64,000 nt of DNA. Source: DDH964 sp963763205 (GTDB taxonomy: Bacteria; Desulfobacterota; Desulfuromonadia; Desulfuromonadales; DDH964). Made by a program: the position numbers and the translations under genes. The stretch covers positions 1-64,000 of the forward strand of contig CAVXNQ010000018.1 in assembly GCA_963763205.1 (NCBI GenBank), in the 5' to 3' direction. Position 1 is the first letter of the stretch. The number at the start of each line of letters is the position of its first letter. Under the pieces are notes generated by a model that did not search any database, was not told where the DNA came from, and saw nothing but the letters and a program-made list of their open reading frames with translations. Below, piece by piece: positions 25,411 through 33,882 of this stretch.

Positions 25411-26708
25411 ATGCGCATCCTGAAATTTTCCGATCCCGATTTTGCCACTGTCTTTGCCGCCATCGAAGGGCGCGGCGCGACGCCGCCGGAAGGAGTCGAA
25501 GCGACCGTGCGCGAGATCCTCGCCGCGGTGCGCGAGCGCGGCGACGCGGCGCTCTTCGAATACACCGAAAAATTCGACCGGCTCCAGCTGAGCGCCGCGA
25601 CCGTCGAGGTCACGACCGCCGAGATCGACAGCGCCCTGGCGGCGGTGAGCGAAGCCGACCTCGCCGCGCTGCGTCTGGCCACCGAGCGCATCGCCGCCTT
25701 CCATGCCAAGCAGAAGCAGGAAACCTGGCTCTCCACCGCGGAGGAGGACGTCCTGCTCGGGCAGATGGTGCGGCCCCTGGAGCGGGTCGGCATCTACGTC
25801 CCCGGCGGCAAGGCCGCCTATCCCAGCTCGGTGCTGATGAACGCGGTGCCGGCCAAGGTCGCCGGCGTCCCCGAGGTGGTGATGGTGGTGCCGATGCCCG
25901 GCGGCGAGGTCAATCCCCACGTGCTGGCGGCGGCGCACCTGGCCGGAGTCGACCGGATCTTCAAGGTCGGCGGCGCCCAGGCGGTGGCCGCCCTGGCCTA
26001 CGGCACGGCGAGCATTCCCAAGGTCGACAAGATCACCGGCCCCGGCAACATCTACGTCGCCACCGCCAAGCAGCTGGTCTTCGGCGCGGTCGACATCGAC
26101 ATGATCGCCGGCCCGAGCGAGATCCTGGTGATCAACGACGGCAGCGGCAACCCGGCGCACCTCGCCGCCGACCTTTTGGGCCAGGCCGAGCACGACGAGC
26201 TCGCCTCCTCGGTGCTGATTACCACCGACGCCGGTTTCGCCGCAGCAGGTGGCCGCCGAGGTGGAAAAGCAGCTGGCCGGAGCTGCCGCGGCAGGGCATC
26301 GCCCGCAAGTCGATCGAGGACTTCGGCGCGGTGATCGTCGCCCGCGACCTGGCCGAGGCGATCGCCTTCTCCAACCGCATCGCTCCCGAACACCTGGAGC
26401 TGGCGGTGGCCGATCCCTTCGCGATCCTGCCGCAGATCCGCCACGCCGGGGCGATCTTCATGGGGCACCACACCCCGGAGGCGGCCGGCGACTACCTGGC
26501 CGGGCCCAATCACACCCTGCCGACCGGCGGCACGGCGCGTTTCTTTTCGCCACTGTCGGTCGACGACTTCGTCAAGAAGTCGAGCATCGTCTCTTTCTCG
26601 CAGGCGGGGCTGCAGCGGCTGGGGAGCGCGATCGTGCGCATTGCCGAGTTGGAAGGGCTTTCGGCGCATGCAAGGTCGGTCTCGTTACGCCTGCAAAAGT
26701 TAGGATAA
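25411..26708 (+). CDS. hisD: Histidinol dehydrogenase (two frameshifts)
   Basis: HisD oxidises histidinol to histidine with NAD, using zinc. Start is the ATG at 25411 behind GAGGAACG. Two one-base insertions near 26241 and 26280 split it; repaired, the middle reads FA.QQVAAEVEKQLA.ELPRQGIARKS. Signature blocks are IYVPGGKAAYPSSVLMN, FKVGGAQAVAALAYGT, DKITGPGNIYV, the zinc-ligand region GLGQAEHDELASS-like LLGQAEHDE, and GPNHTLPTGGTARF. Every part needed is present, so the shifts are likely errors. Confidence 0.92.
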
Positions 26709-26772
26709 TTTTGAATTTCGAATTTTGAATTTCGAATTAAATTCAAAATTTATAATCCAAAATTCAAAATTG
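26709..26772. repeat. Period-7 tandem repeats in inverted arms (locus E)
   Basis: Left heptamers of the form TTTTGAA/TTTCGAA alternate twice; right heptamers are CAAAATT with a TATAATC variant. The arms are reverse complements. The repeat begins immediately after the hisD stop codon and ends before hisB. Sequence class shared with locus B. Confidence 0.8.
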
Positions 26773-26786
26773 CCTTTGGAGGTTTT

Positions 26787-27377
26787 ATGCCCAGAACCGC
26801 GACCATCGAACGCAAGACCAAAGAGACCGATATCCGCATTGAGCTGTCCCTCGACGGCAAGGGCCAGGGTGCGATCGAGACCGGGGTGCCGTTCTTCGAC
26901 CACATGCTCACCCAGATCGCCCGCCACGGTTTCTTCGATCTGACCGTCGCGGCGAAAGGTGACATCGAGATCGACGCCCACCACACCGTGGAGGACGTCG
27001 GCATCTGCCTCGGCGAGGCGTTCAAAAAGGCCCTCGGCGACAAGGCGGGGATTCGCCGCTACGGGCGGGGGACGATGCCGATGCACGAATCGCTCGCCTC
27101 GGTGATCCTCGACTTCTCCGGCCGGCCGTTTCTGGTCTACAACGTGCCGCTGCCCAAGGCTCAGGTCGGCAACTTCGAGGTCGAGCTGGTCGAGGAGTTC
27201 TTCACCGCCTTCTGCAACCACGGCGGGGTCAATGTGCATGTCAACCTCGCCTACGGCGACAACCTGCACCACATCGTCGAGGCGGTCTTCAAGGCCTTTG
27301 CCCGCGCCCTCGACGAGGCCTGCAGCCTCGATCCGCGCATCGAGGGGGTCCTCTCCAGCAAGGGGAAACTCGAATAG
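26787..27377 (+). CDS. hisB: Imidazoleglycerol-phosphate dehydratase
   Basis: HisB dehydrates imidazole glycerol phosphate; it binds two manganese ions. The 196-aa monofunctional form (no phosphatase domain) has the duplicated His motifs FFDHMLTQIARHG and DAHHTVEDVGICLGEA, and CNHGGVNVHVNLAYGDNLHH. ATG at 26787 after TTTGGAGG. 2 bases before hisH. Confidence 0.95.
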   Translation: MPRTATIERKTKETDIRIELSLDGKGQGAIETGVPFFDHMLTQIARHGFFDLTVAAKGDIEIDAHHTVEDVGICLGEAFKKALGDKAGIRRYGRGTMPMHESLASVILDFSGRPFLVYNVPLPKAQVGNFEVELVEEFFTAFCNHGGVNVHVNLAYGDNLHHIVEAVFKAFARALDEACSLDPRIEGVLSSKGKLE

Positions 27378-27379
27378 CA

Positions 27380-28010
27380 TGAGCAATATCGTCATCATCG
27401 ACTACGGCATGGGCAACCTGCGCTCGGCGCAGAAGTCCTTCGAAAAAGTCGGCTTCGCGGCCAAGCTCTCCAGCGACCCGGCCGATATCGCCACCGCCGA
27501 CAAGCTGGTCCTGCCCGGCGTCGGCGCCTTTCGCGACTGCATCAGCAACCTGCGCGCCGGCGGTTTCGTCGAACCGCTTCTGGCCCACGTCGCCGGCGGC
27601 AAGCCACTGCTCGGCATCTGCGTCGGGCTGCAGCTCCTCTTCACCGAGAGCGAGGAGTTCGGCCGCCACGCAGGGCTCGGCATCGATTCCCGGCAAGGTG
27701 GTGCGCTTCCCGGCCGGCATGCGGCAGGACGGCGAGGAACTGAAGGTGCCGCACATGGGCTGGAACGACCTGGCCATCCGCCGCCCCTCGCCGATCCTGC
27801 CGGGCATCGAGGACGGCAGTTTCGTCTACTTCGTCCACTCCTACTACGCGGTGCCGGACGACCCGGCGGTGGTCGCCGCCGAGGCGACGCTACGGCGACG
27901 TCAGCTTCTGCGCCTCGCTGTGGCAGGACAATGTCATGGCGACTCAGTTCCATCCCGAGAAGAGCCAGGCGGTGGGGCTGGAGATCGTGCGCAACTTCGC
28001 CGCGCTGTAA
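27380..28010 (+). CDS. hisH: Imidazole glycerol phosphate synthase, glutaminase subunit (two frameshifts)
   Basis: HisH supplies ammonia to HisF from glutamine. It contains the oxyanion strand PGVGAF, the nucleophile Cys in LLGICVGLQLLF, the HSYYAVP region and the His-Glu pair in TQFHPEKSQ. One extra base near 27685 (before IPGKVVRFPAG) and one near 27890 (before YGDVSFCASLWQ) break the frame, and with them removed it is about 209 aa. Stop TAA at 28008-28010. Confidence 0.92.
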
Positions 28011-28032
28011 TTAACGTTCAAGGGGAATATCC

Positions 28033-28762
28033 ATGCTCGTCATACCCGCCATCGATCTGAAGGAAGGCCGCTGCGTCCGTCTGGAGCAGGGGCTGATGGA
28101 GAAGGACACCGTCTACAGCGACGACCCCGGCGCCCAGGCCCGAAGCTGGCAGGAGCAGGGGGGGGAGCTGCTGCACATCGTCGATCTTGACGGGGCCTTT
28201 GCCGGGGTGCCGAAGAACAAGGCGGCGATCGCGGCGATCGTCAGGGCCGATCGATATCCCCACCGAGCTTGGCGGCGGCATCCGCGACCTTGCGACCATC
28301 GAGGCCTATCTGGCCCTCGGCATCGACCGGGTGATCCTCGGCACCGTGGCCAAGGAGAACCCGGCCCTGGTCGCGGAGGCCTGCGCGAAGTTCCCCGGCC
28401 GCATCGTCGTCGGCATCGACGCCAAGGACGGCCTGGTGGCGGTGCGCGGCTGGGCCGAGGTGACGGAAAAGAAGGCCACCGAGCTGGCGAAGGAGATGGA
28501 GGGCTTCGGCGTCGCGGCGATCATCTACACCGACATCGCCCGCGACGGCATGCTGCAGGGGCCGAATATCGAGGCGACCGGGGCGCTGGCCGAGGCGATC
28601 AGCATCCCGGTCATCGCCAGCGGCGGCGTCTCCAGCCTGCAGGATATCCGCAACCTGCTGGCGATCGAGGCCAAGGGGGTCGCCGGGGTGATCACCGGCA
28701 AGGCGATCTACACCGGCAGCCTCGACCTGCGGGAGGCGGTCCGGATCGCCAAGGGACAATAA
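28033..28762 (+). CDS. hisA: Phosphoribosylformimino-AICAR-P isomerase (one frameshift)
   Basis: HisA isomerises ProFAR in a (beta/alpha)8 barrel. It has the N-terminal Asp in MLVIPAIDLKEGRCVRL, IVDLDGAFAG, the GGGIR loop, and the Asp in IYTDIARDGMLQGPN with SGGVSS near the end. An extra G near 28249 shifts the frame after AIVRA; the second frame continues IDIPTELGGGIRD. About 243 aa when repaired. 22 bases from hisH and 3 from hisF. Confidence 0.93.
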
Positions 28763-28765
28763 ACC

Positions 28766-29534
28766 ATGCTGACGAAACGCATCATCCCCTGCCTCGACGT
28801 CAAGGACGGCCGTGTCGTCAAGGGCGTGCAGTTTCTCGAACTGCGCGACGCCGGCGACCCGGTGGAGGCGGCCGAGGCCTACGACGCCCAGGGGGCGGAC
28901 GAGCTGACCTTTCTCGACATTACCGCCTCCAGCGACAACCGCGGCATCATCCTCGACGTGGTGCGGCGTACCGCCGAGCGGGTCTTCATGCCGCTCACCG
29001 TCGGCGGTGGGGTGCGCACGGTGGCGGATATCCGCAACCTGCTCAACGCCGGCGCCGACAAGGTCTCGATCAACACCGCCGCGGTGCATCGTCCCGAGTT
29101 CGTGAAGGAGGCGGCCGAGCGTTTCGGCTCCCAGTGCACGGTGGTGGCCATCGACGCCCGCCGGGTGCCGGGGAGCGATCCCGCGGCGCTGGGAGGTCTA
29201 TACCCACGGTGGCCGCAATCCGACCGGCATCGACGCGGTGGAGTGGGCGGTGCGCATGGAGCAGTACGGCAGCGGCGAGATCCTGCTCACCTCCATGGAC
29301 TGCGACGGCACCAAGGACGGCTACGACATCGGCCTGACCCGGGCGGTCGCCGACGCGGTCTCGATCCCGGTGATCGCCTCGGGCGGCGTCGGCAATCTCG
29401 AGCACATCCGCGAGGGGCTGGTCGAGGGGGGCGCTTCTGCCGCGCTGGCGGCGAGCATTTTTCACTTCCGCGAGTACACCATCGGCGAGTGCAAGGAGTA
29501 TCTGCGCGAGCACGGTGTGCCGGTACGGCTGTAA
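28766..29534 (+). CDS. hisF: Imidazole glycerol phosphate synthase, cyclase subunit (one frameshift)
   Basis: HisF forms imidazole glycerol phosphate and AICAR with HisH. It has the active-site Asp in PCLDVKDGRVVKG, TVGGGVR, the second catalytic Asp in SMDCDGTKDGYD, and ASGGVGN near the end. An extra base near 29185 splits the gene after GSDPA; the next frame reads RWEVYTHGGRNPTGIDAVEW. About 255 aa when repaired. Confidence 0.93.
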
Positions 29535-29536
29535 CG

Positions 29537-29609
29537 GTAGGGGCGAACCTCGTGTTCGCCCGTTGCCGGCGCCCCGAAAAGTCAGGGCGAACACAAGGTT
29601 CGCCCCTAC
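29537..29609. repeat. Inverted pair of GGGGCGAAC hairpins between hisF and hisIE
   Basis: GTAGGGGCGAACCTCGTGTT CGCCC (29537-29561) and GGGCGAACACAAGGTTCGCC CCTAC (29585-29609) are reverse complements, and each is itself a hairpin. Related to the copy after thyX. Confidence 0.8.
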
Positions 29610-29620
29610 GGAGAAATTGC

Positions 29621-30313
29621 ATGTCCCTGATCGACCAGCTCACGTTCGATGCCAACGGTCTGGTGCCGGCCATCACCCGCGACGCGGAGTCCGGCGAGGT
29701 GCTGATGATGGCCTTCATGAACCGCGCGGCGCTGGAGCAGACCCTGGCCACCGGCAGGATGCACTACTACTCCCGCTCCCGGCAGAAGCTGTGGATGAAG
29801 GGCGAGAGCTCCGGGCACGTGCAGACGGTGCGCGAGATCCGCTTCGACTGCGATGCCGACTGCCTGCTGGTCAGCGTCGAGCAGGAGGGCGCCGCCTGCC
29901 ACACCGGCCACAAGTCCTGCTTCTACCGGATCTGGGACGAGGCGGGGGTGCGCACGGAAGGGGAGAAGCTGGTCGATGCCGCGGTGATCTACGGTGAGAA
30001 GGACATCCTCGACGCCGTCTACCATGTGATCCAGGAGCGGCGCCAGAACCCCTCTGAGAAGTCCTACGTCGCCTCGCTCTTCGCCAAGGGGCTCGACAAG
30101 ATCCTCGGCAAGATCGGCGAAGAGGCGACCGAGACCGCGGTGGCCGGCAAGGGGGGGGATCCGGAGGAGGTCGTCTACGAAGTCGCCGACCTCTTCTTCC
30201 ATACCCTGGTCCTGCTCGGCTGGTACGATCTGCCGCCGGAGCGGATCTACGCCGAGCTGCGCCGCCGCTTCGGCCTCTCCGGCATCGAGGAAAAGGCCGG
30301 CCGCAGCAAGTAG
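29621..30313 (+). CDS. hisIE: Bifunctional phosphoribosyl-AMP cyclohydrolase / phosphoribosyl-ATP pyrophosphatase
   Basis: HisI-HisE fusion of 230 aa. The HisI half (1-120) has the zinc/magnesium motif FDCDADCLLV and GAACHTGHKSCFY. The HisE half (about 125-225) has the MazG-like GEEATETAVAGKGGDPEEVVYEVADLFFH. It performs steps 2 and 3 of histidine synthesis and ends the cluster. Its TAG stop is also the edge of the next repeat. Confidence 0.95.
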   Translation: MSLIDQLTFDANGLVPAITRDAESGEVLMMAFMNRAALEQTLATGRMHYYSRSRQKLWMKGESSGHVQTVREIRFDCDADCLLVSVEQEGAACHTGHKSCFYRIWDEAGVRTEGEKLVDAAVIYGEKDILDAVYHVIQERRQNPSEKSYVASLFAKGLDKILGKIGEEATETAVAGKGGDPEEVVYEVADLFFHTLVLLGWYDLPPERIYAELRRRFGLSGIEEKAGRSK

Positions 30314-30497
30314 TGTCCATCCGAAAACTCGGATGGACACGGCGTGGTTCCCGAGCCGGAAAACGAGGGATTTTCCGTCGTGGCAAGAAAATCAAGGGCT
30401 TGCGCGGAGGAGTACCCCGGTACGCCGCACAAGCAAGACCGCAGATTGACGCCGCCAGGGCGGAAAAGAACCGTTTCCGGACGGAAACCAAGTAACC
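30311..30497. repeat. MITE-like element with nested palindromes after hisIE
   Basis: It begins with a perfect hairpin, GTGTCCATCCGA AAAC TCGGATGGACAC. The reverse complement of the far end, GTTTCCGTCCGGAAACGG, matches the start, giving terminal inverted repeats. Inside, GGCTTGCGCGGAGGAGTACC and GGTACGCCGCACAAGC form a second hairpin. A 60-codon open frame across it is not protein-like. Confidence 0.7.
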
Positions 30498-30519
30498 TCC
30501 AACGACAAGGAAGAGGGTC

Positions 30520-30966
30520 ATGACCATCCAGGAACGTCTCACCGAGGCGATGAAGGAGGCGATGAAGGCCAAGGCCGCCCTGCGCCTGAACACCATCCGC
30601 ATGATGCGTACGGCGATCAAGAACCGCGAGATCGACGCCCGTGCCGAGCTGACCGAGCAGGAAGCGATCGCGGTCCTTTCGACCCTGGTCAAGCAGCGCC
30701 GCGAATCGGCCGAGGCCTACCGCAGCGGCGGCCGCGAGGATCTGGCCGCCAAGGAGGAACAGGAACTGGCGGTGGTGCAGGAGTTCCTCCCCGCCCAGCT
30801 CGACGAGGCCGGGATTCGCGACCTGATCGAGAAGGCGGTCGCCGAGACCGGGGCCACTTCGATGAAGGACATGGGCAAGGTGATGAAGCTGGTCAGCGCC
30901 CAGACCACCGGCCGCGCCGACGGCCGCCTGGTCAGCGAGCTGGTCAAGGCGCGGCTCGCCGGCTGA
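30520..30966 (+). CDS. yqeY: YqeY/GatB-tail family protein
   Basis: The 148-aa protein of the GatB/YqeY domain family is all-helical. It starts MTIQERLTEAMKEAMKAKAA, with RLNTIRMMRTAIKNREID, EEQELAVVQEFLPAQL and the conserved MGKVMKLVSAQTTGRADGR. The domain binds tRNA in GatB; the stand-alone protein's role is unclear. ATG at 30520 behind AAGGAAGAGG. It leads a transcription unit running to rpoD. Confidence 0.9.
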   Translation: MTIQERLTEAMKEAMKAKAALRLNTIRMMRTAIKNREIDARAELTEQEAIAVLSTLVKQRRESAEAYRSGGREDLAAKEEQELAVVQEFLPAQLDEAGIRDLIEKAVAETGATSMKDMGKVMKLVSAQTTGRADGRLVSELVKARLAG

Positions 30967-30995
30967 CAGGTTGCATCGGGGTTCCCGGAGCGGCA

Positions 30996-31487
30996 ATGAA
31001 CGTTTTCGACATCGCCATCCTGGCCGTGCTGGCCGGTTTTCTGCTCAAGGGCGTGCTGCGCGGGCTGCTCCGGGAGCTCTGCTCGCTGCTCGGCCTGGTG
31101 AGCGGCACCCTGCTGGCGCTCCATTTCAACGGCCCGCTGGCCGAGACCATGGCCGCCACATTCCGCCTGCCAAAAGCTTTCTGTGCCGCAGTCACCTTCG
31201 CCCTGGTGTTTCTGGCCGCCGTGCTGTTCTTCTGGGGGATCGGCTACCTGCTGGCGCGGGTCGTCAAGCTCCCCCTGCTGGGGGGGATGAACCGGGTGGC
31301 GGGCGGGTTTTTCGGCCTCGCCGAGGCCGTCCTCGTCCTCGGCGTCATCCTCTACGCCCTCGGCAGCGGCGGCCTGCCGGCATCGATGCAGCCCGCCTTC
31401 AAACGCTCGCAACTGGCGCCCCCCTTCCAGACCCTGGGCGGCGAGGTCTTCCGCGGCGGCCACAAGCTGCTCGAGGCCTGGAAATGA
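30996..31487 (+). CDS. cvpA: CvpA-family membrane protein
   Basis: A 163-aa inner-membrane protein with four hydrophobic spans, beginning MNVFDIAILAVLAGFLLKGV with the family RGLLRELCSLLGLVSG block and a GGMNRVAGGFFGLAEAVLVL block. CvpA members relate to colicin V production and envelope homeostasis. It precedes mutS2, a frequent pairing. Confidence 0.85.
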   Translation: MNVFDIAILAVLAGFLLKGVLRGLLRELCSLLGLVSGTLLALHFNGPLAETMAATFRLPKAFCAAVTFALVFLAAVLFFWGIGYLLARVVKLPLLGGMNRVAGGFFGLAEAVLVLGVILYALGSGGLPASMQPAFKRSQLAPPFQTLGGEVFRGGHKLLEAWK

Positions 31488-31512
31488 GCGCGCTGAGCGG
31501 GCCGGGAAGGCC

Positions 31513-33882
31513 ATGAGCGCCGCCTCGCTGCGGCTGCTCGAATTCGACAAGGTGGTGGCGCTGCTCGCCGGGTTCAGCGTCACCGGGCCGGGGCGCGCGC
31601 TGCTGCTGGCCACGAAGCCGCTGGGGGCGCAAGCGGCGGTCGCCGCCTCACTGCACGCCTGCAGCGAAATGCAGCGCCATCTCGAACAGGCCGGCGTCCC
31701 ACCCCTCGGCGGCGCCTGCGACTTGGGCGAACACCTGCGCCAGGTCCGCGCCGAGGGGAGCTGGCTGCCGCCGCCGGCGCTGCTCGAGGTGCGGACCAGC
31801 CTGGAAGCGGCCGCCGGCTGCCGGCGCGTTTTTGCCGCCGCCGACCAGGCGCCGGGGCTGCAGGAGCTGAGCCGCGGTCTCGCCGAGTGCCGGGGGCTGC
31901 TCCGCGAACTGCAGCAGAGTATCGGGACGCGCGGGGAGATCCTTGACGGCGCCTCCTTCGAACTCGGTGAGCTGCGCCGCGAGATCCTCCAGCTGCGGGC
32001 GCGGATCCGCCGCACCCTGGAGAATATCCTCGCCCGCGACAGCCTCGCCGGCGCCTTCCAGGACCGGCTGGTCACCGAGCGCGGCGGGCGCTACGTGGTG
32101 CCGGTGCGCGCCGACCACCGCGGCCAGGTCAAGGGCTTCATCCACGACGAGTCGGCCAGCGGCCAGACCCTCTACGTCGAACCGACTGCGGTCCTCGAGG
32201 CCAACAACGACCTGCAGACCGCGCTGCGCGAGGAGAAGCGAGAGGAGGAGCGGGTGCTACGCCGGCTGGCGGCGGCGGTGCGCGCCGTAGCCGCGGAGCT
32301 GGCGACCAACCAGGCGATCCTCGCCCGCCTCGACGCGCTGGCCGCCATCGCCCGCTTCGCCCGCCAGGCCGGAGCCTGCGCGCCGCAGCTGAGCGCGGAG
32401 CCGCGGCTCGAACTCTACGGCGCGCGCCATCCGCTGCTGCTCTTCGCCGCCGACGGTTCGCCCCGGGCGTGCGCGGCGGTGCCCGTCGATGTTCTGCTCG
32501 GCCCGGAGCGCGAGGCGCTGGTGATCAGCGGCCCCAACACCGGCGGCAAGACCGTGGCGCTGAAGACCGCCGGGCTGCTGCAGCTGATGGTCGCCGCCGG
32601 ACTGCCGATCCCCTGCCGGGAACAGAGCCGGGTCCACGTTTTTGCCCGGGTCTTTGCCGACATCGGCGACGAACAGAGCATCGAGGCTGCACTGTCGACC
32701 TTCTCCGGCCACCTGGTCCGGGTGCGGGAGATCCTCGCCGCCGCCGATGCCGATTCGCTGGTGCTGCTCGACGAGGCCGGCACCGGCACCGATCCGGCCG
32801 AAGGCGGCGCCTTGGCGCTGGCGGTCCTCGATGAGCTGCGGCAGCGCGGGGCGCGGGTGATCCTCACCACCCACCTCAACCTGATCAAGGGCTACGCCCA
32901 TCTCCAGGAACGGGTGGAGAACGCCGCGGTAGAGTTCGACCCCGAGACCCTGGCGCCGACCTTTCGCCTCCACTATGGCATCCCCGGGGCGAGCAGCGCC
33001 TTCACCATCGCCGCCCGCCTCGGCCTGCCGGAGGCGGTCCTGGCCCGCGCCGAAGCCTATCTCGGCAGCGGTGAGCGCGAGGGACTCGACCTCATCGAGC
33101 GTCTCAACGCCTTGAGCCGGGAGTTGCAGGCCGACCGCGAGGAGGCCCGGCGCCTGAAGAGTCGGGCCGCCAGCGAGCGGGAGAAGCGCAAGCGGCTGCT
33201 CGCCGAAGTGGAGGAGGAGCGCCGACGTATCCTGGAGCGGGCGACGCGGCGCGGCGAGAGCCTGGTGCGCCAGGCGGAAGACCGCCTGCGCGGACTGCTT
33301 GATGCCGCTGCTGCGGCCGGTGCAGCGCCGCCGCCCCGACGGGCGGAACTGGTCGGGCAGCTCAGGGCGGTGCGCGAAGAGCTCGCGCAAGAGCAGCCGG
33401 CGGCGCCGCGACGCGGCCGGCTGCCCAGCGAGGTGAAGCCCGGCGAACTGGTGCGGATCGTCGCCCTGGGCGCCGAGGCCGAGGTGCTGCGCAGCAGCGG
33501 CGGCAGCGTCGAACTCTCCGCCGGCGGCAAGAAGCTGCGCCTGCCCCTGGATGCCCTGGAGGCGTTCAGCCCGCGCCGCTTTGCCAAGGGCGCCGCCCCG
33601 GCGCGGGTGCGCAGCAGCGTCGAGCGCGACGGTTTCGAGCCGCGATTGCTGCTGGTCGGCCAGCGCGTCGATGCGGCGCTGGCGCTGCTGGAGAAGTTTC
33701 TCGACGATGCCCTGCTCCACGGCCGGCGCCAGGTCGAGGTGGTGCACGGCAGCGGCGAGGGGATCCTGCGCCGGGCGGTGCGCGAACGGCTCGCTGCCCA
33801 TCGCGAGGTCACGGCGTTTCACGCCGCGGCGCCGGAACAGGGAGGAGAGAACGTGACGGTGGTCGAACTGAGGGGCGGATGA
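31513..33882 (+). CDS. mutS2: Endonuclease MutS2
   Basis: The 789-aa protein acts on recombination intermediates and stalled ribosomes. Parts in order: N-terminal and clamp region (1-300), ATPase with Walker A in ISGPNTGGKTVALKT (near 339), DEQSIEAALSTFSGHL, Walker B VLLDEAGTGTDPAEG, HxxL TTHLNLIKGYA, a long charged coiled coil (510-600), a KOW-like part and a C-terminal Smr domain (about 710-789) with EVVHGSGEGILRRAVRE. The usual DLRG at the start of the Smr domain reads LLVGQRVDAAL, so nuclease activity is uncertain. It overlaps dnaG by 4 bases. Confidence 0.93.
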   Translation: MSAASLRLLEFDKVVALLAGFSVTGPGRALLLATKPLGAQAAVAASLHACSEMQRHLEQAGVPPLGGACDLGEHLRQVRAEGSWLPPPALLEVRTSLEAAAGCRRVFAAADQAPGLQELSRGLAECRGLLRELQQSIGTRGEILDGASFELGELRREILQLRARIRRTLENILARDSLAGAFQDRLVTERGGRYVVPVRADHRGQVKGFIHDESASGQTLYVEPTAVLEANNDLQTALREEKREEERVLRRLAAAVRAVAAELATNQAILARLDALAAIARFARQAGACAPQLSAEPRLELYGARHPLLLFAADGSPRACAAVPVDVLLGPEREALVISGPNTGGKTVALKTAGLLQLMVAAGLPIPCREQSRVHVFARVFADIGDEQSIEAALSTFSGHLVRVREILAAADADSLVLLDEAGTGTDPAEGGALALAVLDELRQRGARVILTTHLNLIKGYAHLQERVENAAVEFDPETLAPTFRLHYGIPGASSAFTIAARLGLPEAVLARAEAYLGSGEREGLDLIERLNALSRELQADREEARRLKSRAASEREKRKRLLAEVEEERRRILERATRRGESLVRQAEDRLRGLLDAAAAAGAAPPPRRAELVGQLRAVREELAQEQPAAPRRGRLPSEVKPGELVRIVALGAEAEVLRSSGGSVELSAGGKKLRLPLDALEAFSPRRFAKGAAPARVRSSVERDGFEPRLLLVGQRVDAALALLEKFLDDALLHGRRQVEVVHGSGEGILRRAVRERLAAHREVTAFHAAAPEQGGENVTVVELRGG

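Noticed and set aside
5574..26772. CRISPR array
   Set aside because: The units are 7 bp with no spacers, no 25-40 bp repeats and no cas genes.
18647..29534. Programmed frameshifts in rho and his genes
   Set aside because: No slippery heptamers or downstream pseudoknots at the shift points; shifts are scattered over many genes and contexts, so error is more likely.
30313..30495. 60-codon Arg/Lys-rich frame after hisIE
   Set aside because: It coincides exactly with the palindromic element; its composition is explained by the repeat.
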